Shown here piece by piece: positions 37,301 through 46,113 of a DNA stretch of 64,000 nucleotides. The DNA is from UPXZ01 sp964634605 (GTDB lineage Bacteria > Bacteroidota > Bacteroidia > Bacteroidales > Paludibacteraceae): positions 14,753 through 78,752 of the forward strand of contig CAZWLJ010000009.1 of assembly GCA_964634605.1 (NCBI GenBank), given 5' to 3'. Position 1 is the stretch's first letter. Each line of letters begins with the position of its first letter. The notes below the pieces were generated by a model. That model searched no databases and was not told the origin of the DNA. It was given only the letters and a program-made list of their open reading frames with translations. A program made the translations under genes and the position numbers.

Positions 37301-39723
37301 CTTGAAGGAGTGTACCAGATTCCTCCTGGTAGCGGATCTTGTTTTCCTCTGGGGTTACCGCCTTTTGTAGGATCATATACCTGAACAACCAATTCCTGTT
37401 CACCGCCCGGCTTCAACGCACTCGTAATATTGGTTGAAAATGGGTCGTATCCACCAATATGATGGGCTACCTGTATACCATTTACAAATACATATGTGTC
37501 CCAATCTACTGCACCAAAATTCAGGATTATTTCTTTTCCTGCGTGAGCTGGTGAAACAGTAAATGTACGTTTGTACGTATATGTTTTATCCATGTTATTA
37601 TAGTCAACATCCATAATACCTGAAAGTGCAGATTCAATTGGATAGGGAACTAAAATTTGTCTTCTGTAAGATTCATTCGGATTGTAAGTTCCGAATCCTG
37701 TTGTACTTTCACGTCGGGTAAATTCCCAGATACCATTCAGGTTAACCCAATCGGCACGTTCCAATTGCGGACGCGGATATTCATTGAAAGGTATTTGAGT
37801 TGGATCCAATGCTTCGCCCCAAGTGGTCATCAAAGGAGCATTCTTTTTCACATAGGGTGATGAATAAACGGTTCCTTCGGGTGAATATGCACCTGTATTG
37901 TCCACTGAAATTGATTCAATTTCTACATCTGCTCCTTTTTTGCTTGTCGGTTTACCAAAGAAAATATATGATCCGTCAAAATTAGGAGCAGGTTGTCCTT
38001 CAAATAAGAAAAAGTCATCAAAATAAAGCAATCCGGGATCACCCCAGGTATCCCAGCCTGATTTTTCATTCGTATTGATGGTAAAGAAACGCAAAGTATG
38101 ATTGGTAGCATCGGTAGTGAATGTTACCACTACGTTTCTCCAATCTGGGAAATCATTATTCCGTATATCTTTGTACCAAAGTTGTGTATCACCATTATTA
38201 ACCTGTAATTTCAGGTGATCGCCTCCCCATTGTGCAAAGTGATACCAGAAACTGAATGTATATGTTTTACCTGCTTCAAGCTCCACACTTGCATTCAAAG
38301 TCGAATTTCTGCCTTGCGAACGGGCAGCTCTGAAATCTGTACCGTAAGGAGCAGTATTACTGAAGCTATTGAAATAACGAAGTGAGTACCTTCCACTTCG
38401 GGCCCAGTGACCACCGGATTCACCATTACCCTGACGACCTGCCTGCACACGTACACGTGCATGCCAGAATGGATGCCAGAAAGGAGTTTCGTCCCAGTCG
38501 TATTTTGCATCTGTTTTTTGCTGTTCTGTCCAGTCCGGATAAAATACTAAAAATTGTCTGTAATTATCCGGATTAACGATAGAAGTATCGTTTTTGGGAT
38601 TTCCAGCGGGGAAATAATCATAATCCGGATTTTCAAAATCACCGTTGGGGAATAGGTTTACAGCTCCCAATGGAATACGTGAAGGATTAATACGTTCACT
38701 ATAATACACATTATCAAGGGCCAGCTGATTAGTATTTGCTGATCCTGTTGGTGTTTCAAGAATAAAGCGCTGATAACCGCCGCCTCCTTCTACACCATTT
38801 CGCTCGTAATATTTCCAGTTTTTGTTATTTTTATCAATAACTCCATACATCGCACGGTCGCCAATTGGATCATACCATCCGTTTACGTCACGCCATTGGT
38901 CGTTTCCATCATTGTATGTTATATTTTTTGCCCAGAAGTTCACGTCGTAAAGTGAGCCAGCTTTTACGGGGATAAATTCATTTTTATGAGTTCCTTTATC
39001 CACAAATAATCCGAATTTACCTGTATGCACATGAGCCGGATCGTTTGAAACAGTTAGTGTTCCGGGTCTTCCTGCGTCAACAAAATTCCAGCCATGCTCC
39101 GGAGTCAATGCACCTTTTTCAAAACCTCCATCATCAAAGATGTTATCAGCTTTGAAAGTTTGCAACGGGACAGTTCCTAACAATACATTATCACGCCATA
39201 CGCGCACTTTTTCGTCGGGAGCTACTACAACCCGATAGTCGTGGAAACCATCGGTAGCATCTGCAGTGCTCATCACCCGAGCCGTATCCATCGGATTACC
39301 ACGCTCTTCAAGCATGGAGTTTGAAAGAACCAGCCTGAAACCTTTTCCACCTCCCACACCTGCGATATTAAAAGCACCGGGAGTTGCATTCACTACTTTT
39401 GCTCTGAAGGTCACTGTAAATCCGGTAGCAGGTGATAAACCAAGATTAGGTTTGTACCAACCGTACTGGGAATAAAGTCCGGTTCCTTCATTTACTTTTA
39501 ATTTCAACGCAGTAGTAGCTACTGCCGATAGTTCTGCGGGTTGTACCAATAGGTCCTTCGCAGCCTGTTCCCAAGGCATACTGGCATCAAACCTTAACTC
39601 ATACCATCCTTGCTGAGTTGGTAATGAAGTACCGGTAAACACATTTTCAGGAGCCTGAGCCATTCCTGCAAAACTTAACAGTAAGAGACTACAAGCCAAA
39701 AAAAGAGTTTTTTTGTTTTTCAT
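34396..39723 (-). CDS. Giant multidomain GH2 with N-terminal binding domains, GLUG region and T9SS sorting domain
   Basis: A 1775-residue secreted protein. Order: signal peptide (1-22); a laminin-G-like domain (30-190); two CBM4/9-like jelly-rolls (195-345 and 355-575); complete GH2 (640-1225) with acid/base Glu1049 in VPFNEGW and nucleophile Glu1123 in VTGETGGYG; a jelly-roll (1235-1375); GLUG beta-helix (1390-1695) ending LGWDFATVWKMD; and T9SS domain (1708-1775). The catalytic core is close to the 602-residue GH2 at 8997, which lacks the extra domains. It should act at the cell surface on a polymeric or insoluble glycan. It follows the SusC/SusD/DUF1735 block and is bracketed by strong hairpins on both sides. 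Confidence 0.9.
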   Translation of the reverse strand: MKNKKTLFLACSLLLLSFAGMAQAPENVFTGTSLPTQQGWYELRFDASMPWEQAAKDLLVQPAELSAVATTALKLKVNEGTGLYSQYGWYKPNLGLSPATGFTVTFRAKVVNATPGAFNIAGVGGGKGFRLVLSNSMLEERGNPMDTARVMSTADATDGFHDYRVVVAPDEKVRVWRDNVLLGTVPLQTFKADNIFDDGGFEKGALTPEHGWNFVDAGRPGTLTVSNDPAHVHTGKFGLFVDKGTHKNEFIPVKAGSLYDVNFWAKNITYNDGNDQWRDVNGWYDPIGDRAMYGVIDKNNKNWKYYERNGVEGGGGYQRFILETPTGSANTNQLALDNVYYSERINPSRIPLGAVNLFPNGDFENPDYDYFPAGNPKNDTSIVNPDNYRQFLVFYPDWTEQQKTDAKYDWDETPFWHPFWHARVRVQAGRQGNGESGGHWARSGRYSLRYFNSFSNTAPYGTDFRAARSQGRNSTLNASVELEAGKTYTFSFWYHFAQWGGDHLKLQVNNGDTQLWYKDIRNNDFPDWRNVVVTFTTDATNHTLRFFTINTNEKSGWDTWGDPGLLYFDDFFLFEGQPAPNFDGSYIFFGKPTSKKGADVEIESISVDNTGAYSPEGTVYSSPYVKKNAPLMTTWGEALDPTQIPFNEYPRPQLERADWVNLNGIWEFTRRESTTGFGTYNPNESYRRQILVPYPIESALSGIMDVDYNNMDKTYTYKRTFTVSPAHAGKEIILNFGAVDWDTYVFVNGIQVAHHIGGYDPFSTNITSALKPGGEQELVVQVYDPTKGGNPRGKQDPLPGGIWYTPSSGIWQTVWYEAVNQTRVRDLSIVPDVDNSAIKIKVNVVNGGGSTAKVAVMDGNVKVAEQTVTIGQETSIPISNAKLWSPDSPFLYGLNITITRTGTELDNVKSYFGMRKISKGMLRGKPYMFLNNKPVFHYGTLDQGFWPDGLHTPPTYSALRYDLEATKDLGMNMVRKHIKVEPARWFYYADSLGLMVWQDMPTPAGLNERRVVGDGTDIAIMENFMRETEAIVKNLKNYPCIVMWVPFNEGWAQFANNDDPAKGNPTHTINTVNLIRSLDDTRLINPASGWTSYEIGDILDRHNYSEPALHTNKYNERVSVTGETGGYGLIINNHIWSSANNPYSSVTNAQELADKFKIFNTRAYGLTTEGINGIVYTQITDVEQEVNGFLTYDRKVNKLALEDSVAGKVLKEGIRWMKTTALKPILRTSFQGGELWKYVTGDENFTDPGTGWNTQVAFDDSSWKEGLSGFGDSERTSWRERTIFLRKMVKFPALTEEEKAAVKYSIFWDENYELYINGVLAASNTGYTTSYQDLVISEEAKATINWGGDNLFAIHVIQTTGGQKIDLGIYSEKATMALDYEPAVSEPVWIEISTAEQFKAIKNNLSGFYKLTANIDMYNEQGYVPIGNENTPFTGYLDGNKYTIVCPEIANTGLNNQGLFGVARGAHFTDLRLDEPWVYGNNDVGSLLGRGVGVTVERVVVNKPLIIGRDHTGGLIGGTFQGSGSKIKDCYIIDGAVSSTEWQAGGFIGVASDTRIENSYYTGTVKLTHIDALIADNRDGAGIASRIEGGINSFRGVVSLASEVLSGSGNEFISYGAGGTRLNEFVNCFTRDDMKMNPLFNPNRGDQLPRATDMQKRPIDDFKTQAFYTALGWDFATVWKMDPTTSPFPVFKAKDETGVPSTSVNNTNNLKVYSIQGTLILEAKNPAAVWIYNVAGTLMQRIDVENVKKVQLPRGIYVIKSVSGRNVEAVKIVNQ

Positions 39724-39790
39724 TGTAACTTAAATTTTAATTAGACATTTATTGAAATCTTATTTCTAAGTTTTTTTAATTAGTTAACTT

Positions 39791-39821
39791 CCTCTTCTTC
39801 TTTATTAAAAAGAAGAAGAGG
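39791..39821 (-). other. Strong RNA hairpin between the DUF1735 and GH2-GLUG genes
   Basis: A 13-bp perfect stem (39791-39803 with 39809-39821) with a 5-nt loop, 13 nt past the stop of the lipoprotein gene. The T-run lies on the plus-strand side only, so in the direction of transcription it lacks the U-tail of an intrinsic terminator. Its place at the boundary between the uptake genes and the enzyme genes suits an RNA element that sets their relative levels. Confidence 0.6.
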
Positions 39822-39834
39822 GTTTTTCTACTGA

Positions 39835-40818
39835 TTATTCGAATATTTCCTGCTGATCCTGTTCAGGAATCTGTGTATTTCGTCTTCGTTCCAATACATA
39901 CGATCCATCGAATTTGTATGTTACCGTATAGCTCGGGTTCGTAATATCCTTGTATGTATATCGTAGAAAAAGTGTAGTGGTTTTGATCTGTAAATACGGT
40001 TGCAAATCATCCATTTTGGTGTCAACAGTATAGTAGCAATTAGCAGGTTCGAAAGTAAATCCTATTTCGGGTCTATCGGCTGATAATGTTACTGTACCTC
40101 TTTTTGATCCTTCAGCCAGAGGATTGAACATTGCTCTGATTTTATACAATGCTCTGTTACGTGCCTCTTCTTCAGTAAGGCCGGCATAAAAGAAAACGGT
40201 ATTTTGGTCAACCACACGCATTTCTCTGGTATCAACCGATGTTGGAGTAGTACTTCCAACTTCGGTAATTTTACCACCTGTAGCAGAATAAGTGCCCGAA
40301 TAATCATTAAATGGAATAATACGCATCAATGCCCGCCGATACCATTTTTTGGGTGAAGGAATATATTCTGAGGTTTCGACGATATTAAGTGGCAGAACAT
40401 ATTTCTCAACCAGGTCAAGGTCACCTATTTTGAAATCAATATCTATGTATGCAACGTCTTTACCAGCTGGAATCGTTGTTTTCATATTTTTGAACTCATA
40501 GTATTTCGGATCCAGTAATCGGAAATATAAATCTTCACGTGTAAAATAACGCGACTGATTCATTGCATTCAAAGTGTCAGGATCCAGCCCGATAGTAACT
40601 TCCACATCCCGGTCGTTAACCGTGGAACCGCTTACTTCCACCGGTATTCTGTATTTGACTACTCCTCCTTCGGTATTATAGTTCACATACGTATTTACGT
40701 ACCCTGATCTTGTAAAAGACACGTATTTCTGATACTGTTCATCTTTCCATTCGTCGTTGCAGGCAAAAAAAAGAATCCCAAACAACGGCATGATACCGTA
40801 TAAAATTATTTTTTTCAT
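39835..40818 (-). CDS. Surface glycan-binding-type lipoprotein (DUF1735 with C-terminal DUF4973-like domain)
   Basis: A 327-residue lipoprotein (lipobox LFFAC, Cys20). Residues 30-165 form a DUF1735 domain (VVKYRIPVEVSGSTVNDRDVEVTIGLD, then MKTTIPAGKDVAYIDIDFKI). The C-terminal half (170-315, FNDYSGTYSATGGKITEV) resembles the DUF4973/BT_3044-type barrel. Proteins of this build take the SusE position in many loci and are thought to hold glycan at the surface for SusC/SusD. The gene follows SusD with a 42-bp gap. Confidence 0.85.
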   Translation of the reverse strand: MKKIILYGIMPLFGILFFACNDEWKDEQYQKYVSFTRSGYVNTYVNYNTEGGVVKYRIPVEVSGSTVNDRDVEVTIGLDPDTLNAMNQSRYFTREDLYFRLLDPKYYEFKNMKTTIPAGKDVAYIDIDFKIGDLDLVEKYVLPLNIVETSEYIPSPKKWYRRALMRIIPFNDYSGTYSATGGKITEVGSTTPTSVDTREMRVVDQNTVFFYAGLTEEEARNRALYKIRAMFNPLAEGSKRGTVTLSADRPEIGFTFEPANCYYTVDTKMDDLQPYLQIKTTTLFLRYTYKDITNPSYTVTYKFDGSYVLERRRNTQIPEQDQQEIFE

Positions 40819-40860
40819 AAGATAATTGTTTTTAATTTTATTTTTTCAGAAACATGTGTG

Positions 40861-42954
40861 TTATTCATCAAATGTAGTCCAACCCGGATTCTGTGTGAGT
40901 TTACGATTTCTTCTCAATTCATCGTGTGAAATTGGCCACAAGTACATTTTATCTGCAAAAATGGCGGGAACAAGTGAAATTTCGACCGGAACATGCCAGA
41001 ATGCTGATTGTGATTTGGTCATATTCATATTGTAACCCCATACCGGCATTGCCTCTTCTTTTTCAGCATCTTTCCAACGGCGCAAGTCATAATAGCGGTG
41101 ACTTTCGCCCATGAATTCTATTTGCCATTCACGTTTGATAAGTTCACGCATTTTAGTTTGATTTCCAAAATTTTCATCGGTAAAATCCGGTAATCCTGCA
41201 CGCACACGTACCGGACGAAGTCCTTTGCTTATTTCGGCCTGGTTACGACTCACATTTATTATTCCTTTTCCATCGTATGTTGGGATTGAATAGCTACCGC
41301 CATCCGGCAGTTCATTCAGTGCTTCGGCATATGTTAAAAGGACTTCGGCAAAACGAATGGCCGGTTCTGCTTTTGGCACCCGTGCCCCACTCCAGTCTTC
41401 CGGGTTGTAGTATTTTCTGATCCCAATTCCTGTCCAGTGATAAAAACCGGATGCATCTTTGCCATCTTCACTATCCCGATAGTAAAAAATCTGATTATAA
41501 CGTTTGTTGCTCGAAATATCTGAACCTTCGTTTTCCCAGATACTTCCGTTGTATGCGACAGAAGCATAGAAGCGCGGTTCACGGTTGGCATTTTGCATAG
41601 AAACTCCGGGAGGAAGCGGCGGAAAATTCTGATAATAACTTGGCAGACGGCTTCCGGGATCGGTATATCCCTGAGAACTTGGTGCATTTCTATTAAAATC
41701 ACTGCCGTCTTTCATGTAGTACGCATCAAACATTTTAAGTGTTATTCCATGACAGTTCCATCCTCCAAGTGATCGGGGCATTTGATGTATAGAGAGATTA
41801 TCCATAAAACTGCCATATCCCCTAGTAAAAATCAGTTCAGGATTAGAAAATGCCCTCAGGCTTCCGTCAAATAATTGTCTGTACGATTCACAAGGATCAA
41901 TATCTGCCCACCCTTCCGGAAAGTTTTTATCGGAATAACCGGCTCTTACAGGTGGTTCTATCGTTTTCGGATAACGATAATAATCGAATGTCATACTGGC
42001 TGAGGCTCCGGTAGCTCCTTTCATATTTCCTGAACTTGTTGTTCGTTTAGGTACCGTATACAATCGATATTCACCTAAATCCATCACCTCCCTGGCGGCT
42101 GCAGCTGCTTTAGCCCAGCGTTCGGGTTTGTACACAACATTTCCATCCTTATCGGCCAACAGTGATTTACCGTCGAAATTAACCAAACGTTGTGCCCACG
42201 CACTGGTGTTGCCGTTGTACTGAGGGCTTGCGCCATAGAGATACACCTTGGCACGGGCAGCCAAAGCGGCTCCTTTTGTAGGTTTTGCAATTTCGCGGTT
42301 CGAGCGTCCTTCTTTTCCGGGCAGATCACGGGCAGCAAGTGCCAGCTCAGAGGTTATAAAATCTACACATTCTTCGTATGTACTTCGGGGTATGGCAAGT
42401 TCTTCGTAGTCCATGTTAAAATTAACACCTTCGTCGGGTAAAATTGGAACCGGTCCGTATTTGCGAAGCAACTGCCAGTAATAATATGCACGCAGAAATC
42501 GAGCCTCAGCAGTAGAAACCGTAACCTCTTCAGGCGTCATTTCTTTGTTAATATGAATATTATGAATATAAATGGAAGCATCGCGAATGCCGATATAACA
42601 CTCCCTCCACGAATTTTGTAAAAATCTTTCATCGTACTTGGCGCCTCTGTAAACAGGATAGTTTGCCGGTAATCCAAATACCTGATCTTCCACTTTACCA
42701 CGGTCAGTATAATACATATCGTCGGAAATAAAGTTGAACTGATTTGCATTTTGCTCTTTAATGGTAACATCGAAGTTATCATTTCTCAAATGCGAATATA
42801 CACCCGCAAGCCATTGTCTGGAATAATCCACACTTTGAAATACATCCTGCAAATCCCTTCGATCCTCGAGCAGGTGTTCAACATTTAAATAGTCGGTGCA
42901 TGCGCTGAATGCTATTACGACCGAAGCTATGAATATTTTTATACAATTTTTCAT
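40861..42954 (-). CDS. SusD-family outer-membrane glycan-binding lipoprotein
   Basis: A 697-residue lipoprotein (lipobox AFSAC, Cys19) with the RagB/SusD fold. The N-terminal TPR-rich part includes ARFLRAYYYWQLLRKYGPVPI, a family hallmark. The C-terminal part includes RFAEVLLTYAEALNEL and RYYDLRRWKDAE, again typical. It is rather long for SusD (usual 500-650), owing to loops around 300-500 that shape the glycan-binding face. It forms a lid on the SusC transporter encoded 34 bp upstream and receives oligosaccharides for import. Confidence 0.96.
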   Translation of the reverse strand: MKNCIKIFIASVVIAFSACTDYLNVEHLLEDRRDLQDVFQSVDYSRQWLAGVYSHLRNDNFDVTIKEQNANQFNFISDDMYYTDRGKVEDQVFGLPANYPVYRGAKYDERFLQNSWRECYIGIRDASIYIHNIHINKEMTPEEVTVSTAEARFLRAYYYWQLLRKYGPVPILPDEGVNFNMDYEELAIPRSTYEECVDFITSELALAARDLPGKEGRSNREIAKPTKGAALAARAKVYLYGASPQYNGNTSAWAQRLVNFDGKSLLADKDGNVVYKPERWAKAAAAAREVMDLGEYRLYTVPKRTTSSGNMKGATGASASMTFDYYRYPKTIEPPVRAGYSDKNFPEGWADIDPCESYRQLFDGSLRAFSNPELIFTRGYGSFMDNLSIHQMPRSLGGWNCHGITLKMFDAYYMKDGSDFNRNAPSSQGYTDPGSRLPSYYQNFPPLPPGVSMQNANREPRFYASVAYNGSIWENEGSDISSNKRYNQIFYYRDSEDGKDASGFYHWTGIGIRKYYNPEDWSGARVPKAEPAIRFAEVLLTYAEALNELPDGGSYSIPTYDGKGIINVSRNQAEISKGLRPVRVRAGLPDFTDENFGNQTKMRELIKREWQIEFMGESHRYYDLRRWKDAEKEEAMPVWGYNMNMTKSQSAFWHVPVEISLVPAIFADKMYLWPISHDELRRNRKLTQNPGWTTFDE

Positions 42955-42988
42955 CTGTTTATTTTTTTAATTTTTAGATTTATTATTG

Positions 42989-45900
42989 CTACATACTGAC
43001 AGTTACTCCGGCAGTGAAACTTTTTGAAATCGGATAACTCATTCCGTTTCCGCTTCCCAACTCAGGATCCCACAATTTCAGATAATCCCATACAAAAAGA
43101 TTTGTACCGATGAAATAGACACGAACTCTGTCCATACGAACCTTGTTCGTAAATTGTTTGGGAATTGTATAACCCAGTTCCAGTGTTTTGAATCGAAGAT
43201 AAGCTCCATTGCGCAGCCAATAGGTAGAGGAACGGTAGTTGTTTGCACTTCCTCCGTAACTTAAGCGTGGATATTTAGCATTTACATTTTCGGTAGCCGG
43301 ATCTCCTGAGATATCTCTTGAAATCCATCTATTTCCGGGTTCAGCCAAATCTGTGAGTATATTTCCCCAGGGCAGTGTATTTCCCTGTAAAATTTGAGAG
43401 AAAGGATATACTGCCGGTCCGTTGATAAAATAAGAAGATTTACCGGCACCCTGAAAGTGAATGTTAATATCTAATCCCTTCCATGTTGAAGAAGCTCCCA
43501 GACCATAAATAAGATTCGGAACACGTGTTGCACCTATCGCTACGATATCATTGTCGTTAATTACACCATCACCATTAATATCTTTGTATTTGATATCTCC
43601 GGGCATATAATTGCCGAATTGTTGTTTAGGACTGTTACGAATTTCATCATAGTCGCTGAATAAACCTAAAGAAATGAGTCCCTTGGCTTGCTGCCAACGA
43701 TAACCTTCCGTCATTTTATATGGAAGTGCATTTGCCTCTTCGTCAAATTCAATGACTTTATTTCTACTGTAGGTAATGTTACTTCGTACTGTCAATTCAA
43801 AATCACCGAATTTTTTATTAAAATTAAATTGTCCGTCGAAGCCTAAGTTCTCCATTTTACCTACGTTAGCCCACGGGCTGGAGGTAATACCTGTCATTTC
43901 AGAGAGGTGATTTCTCTGCATGTAGATTTTACTTCGGGTATCTTTGTAAACATCTATTGCACCTGAAAACATATTATGTAACACATTGAAATCAAGCCCT
44001 AAATTATGTTTGGTTGCAACTTCCCAACTCAGATAATCAGCAGCAAGAACTGACACATGCAATCCGTTGAAAGAATAGGGACTTCCAATATCTCCATAAT
44101 TATACCCGCCAATTTCTCCAATTGAGCCCAGATACGGGAAACGGATATTTGCAATCTTGTTGTTGCCAACTTCTCCGTACGAATAGCGGATTTTTAACAA
44201 ATCAAAAATGGATGTCCACCGTTTTAGAATTGGCTCTTCAGAAATGTTCCATGCTCCGGAAATTGCCGGGAAGAAACCAAATTGATGCCCTGTTTTAAAA
44301 ACTTCAGAACCGGTATATCCACCATTGAATTCAATAAAATAGCGGCTTTTGAAGTCGTAAGTGACTCTTCCGGCAAGCGATTGGTCGCGATGCGGAATAC
44401 CCCGTTGAATATCGGTACCTACATTGGAAGTTTCAGCTTGCTCACGTTGTGAATACTTAACAAAGAAACCTACGTTATGAGCGTCCATGAATCGGCGATT
44501 ATAAGCCAATTCGCCCTCCAGATTATAAATTCGCTCTCCCCAGGAGTCTGATTCCTGTTCCATCAGTCTTTCTGTGGAAACTCTTCTGAAAACAATCTCT
44601 CCATTGCTGTCGCGTCGTCGCTGTGTATTGTGCTGTTCAGGCCATTTGATGTGACGGATATTGTTTCGGCTATCCGAGTCAAAAGCAAAGCGACCGGTGA
44701 AACGCAATCCTTTGGTAATGAAATCAAAATTCTGATCCAATGAAAGGTTTGTTTCCACTTTACTTCTCCAGAATTCACGGTAACCGGTTTGAGTGGCCAT
44801 TACCCAGGGGTTTGTGAGATTACCGGTTCCGTATGCCGGCACCAAACCATTGGAATACATGATAGGGGTAGCAAGGGGAGAATATCCAACTAACGATTCC
44901 CAGATATTCATATCCAGTCCTGAACGGTTTTGTTTTTCGAGAAATCCGGATACTCCGGTATGGAGTACTGTCGTTTTGGTGATATCAATATCCACATTTG
45001 AACGATAGTTGTAACGTTCCAGATTACTATTGGTATTGTAATTATTCAAAGCCGCATCGGTTTTATACATACCCCCCTCGTTTACATAACTTCCGGATAC
45101 GAAATAACGAGCTGTGGAGCCACCACCATCCAGATTAATTGAAGCCCTGTATGTATCAGCGCCATCTTTAAGCAATACATCTTTCCAATCGATGTTTGGA
45201 TACAGGTCCGGGTCGAGATTATTTTTGATAATATCCAGTTCAATATCGTTGTAAAGCGGTTCCAGATTTCGGGTACGCAATGCTTCATTCAGAAGTGTTG
45301 CATACGTACTTCCATTAACAAATTCCGGTGTGCGGGTTCGGGTATTATAACCGTATTCTGCTTTTCCTGAGATTTTAATCTTACCGGCTTCTCCTTTTTT
45401 GGTTGTGATAAGTATTACACCGTTAGCACCTCTTGAACCATATATGGCAGTAGCAGAAGCATCTTTTAGTACCGAAAACGATTCAATGTCTTCAATATTA
45501 ATTTCGTTGAAGGGTCGTTCGAAACCATCCACTAAAACAAGTGCTCCGGCTCCCGCACCAAAAGTAGAAATACCCCGAATCCAGAATTCCGAGGAGTTTG
45601 CACCCGGCTCACCCGATGTTTGCATCGTGATAATACCGGCTACGTTTCCACCTAAAGCATTTGTAATATTGGATGTTGGCACTCTGAGGCTCTTTACATC
45701 AACGGTAGTAATGGCGCCCGAAACAGATGCTTTCCGCTGAGCACCAAAGCCGGTAATTACAACCTCATCGAGTACACTGCTTCGAGTGTTGTTCATCTGG
45801 ACGTTTATTAAGTTTCTGCCGTTAACTTCCACTTCTTGCTTGTCATATCCGATGAAAGAGAAGACAAGAATACTGTTTCTGCTTGCTGTAATTTTAAATT

Positions 45901-46096
45901 TACCATTAATATCAGTGGTTGTACCTAATCCTGTTTCGTTTTTCACGTATATTGCTACACCAATCATCGTTTCATTATTCTCGTCGGTGACTGTTCCGGC
46001 AATCTGTATCTTTTCTGTCTGTTGTGAGTAAGCATTTTGTACACCACCGAACAGAAACAAAATGATGCTTATTATTGAAATAAGAATGTATTTCAT
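42989..46096 (-). CDS. SusC-family TonB-dependent outer-membrane transporter
   Basis: A 1035-residue protein: signal peptide (1-24), carboxypeptidase-regulatory-like domain (30-105, IAGTVTDENNETMIGVAIYV), TonB box (EVVITGFG), plug domain (to about 235, with SFSVLKDASATAIYGSRGANG) and a 22-strand barrel. With SusD it imports oligosaccharides across the outer membrane using TonB energy. There is no N-terminal STN extension, so signalling through an anti-sigma factor is unlikely; regulation more probably comes from the membrane regulator at 50276. The start lies 17 bp after the stop of the IPT/NHL gene. Confidence 0.97.
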   Translation of the reverse strand: MKYILISIISIILFLFGGVQNAYSQQTEKIQIAGTVTDENNETMIGVAIYVKNETGLGTTTDINGKFKITASRNSILVFSFIGYDKQEVEVNGRNLINVQMNNTRSSVLDEVVITGFGAQRKASVSGAITTVDVKSLRVPTSNITNALGGNVAGIITMQTSGEPGANSSEFWIRGISTFGAGAGALVLVDGFERPFNEINIEDIESFSVLKDASATAIYGSRGANGVILITTKKGEAGKIKISGKAEYGYNTRTRTPEFVNGSTYATLLNEALRTRNLEPLYNDIELDIIKNNLDPDLYPNIDWKDVLLKDGADTYRASINLDGGGSTARYFVSGSYVNEGGMYKTDAALNNYNTNSNLERYNYRSNVDIDITKTTVLHTGVSGFLEKQNRSGLDMNIWESLVGYSPLATPIMYSNGLVPAYGTGNLTNPWVMATQTGYREFWRSKVETNLSLDQNFDFITKGLRFTGRFAFDSDSRNNIRHIKWPEQHNTQRRRDSNGEIVFRRVSTERLMEQESDSWGERIYNLEGELAYNRRFMDAHNVGFFVKYSQREQAETSNVGTDIQRGIPHRDQSLAGRVTYDFKSRYFIEFNGGYTGSEVFKTGHQFGFFPAISGAWNISEEPILKRWTSIFDLLKIRYSYGEVGNNKIANIRFPYLGSIGEIGGYNYGDIGSPYSFNGLHVSVLAADYLSWEVATKHNLGLDFNVLHNMFSGAIDVYKDTRSKIYMQRNHLSEMTGITSSPWANVGKMENLGFDGQFNFNKKFGDFELTVRSNITYSRNKVIEFDEEANALPYKMTEGYRWQQAKGLISLGLFSDYDEIRNSPKQQFGNYMPGDIKYKDINGDGVINDNDIVAIGATRVPNLIYGLGASSTWKGLDINIHFQGAGKSSYFINGPAVYPFSQILQGNTLPWGNILTDLAEPGNRWISRDISGDPATENVNAKYPRLSYGGSANNYRSSTYWLRNGAYLRFKTLELGYTIPKQFTNKVRMDRVRVYFIGTNLFVWDYLKLWDPELGSGNGMSYPISKSFTAGVTVSM

Positions 46097-46113
46097 GATT
46101 TTCTCAATTTATA

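Noticed and set aside
42989..46096. SusC as a signalling transporter with an ECF sigma/anti-sigma pair
   Set aside because: There is no STN domain before the regulatory-like domain, and no sigma or anti-sigma gene is in the locus.
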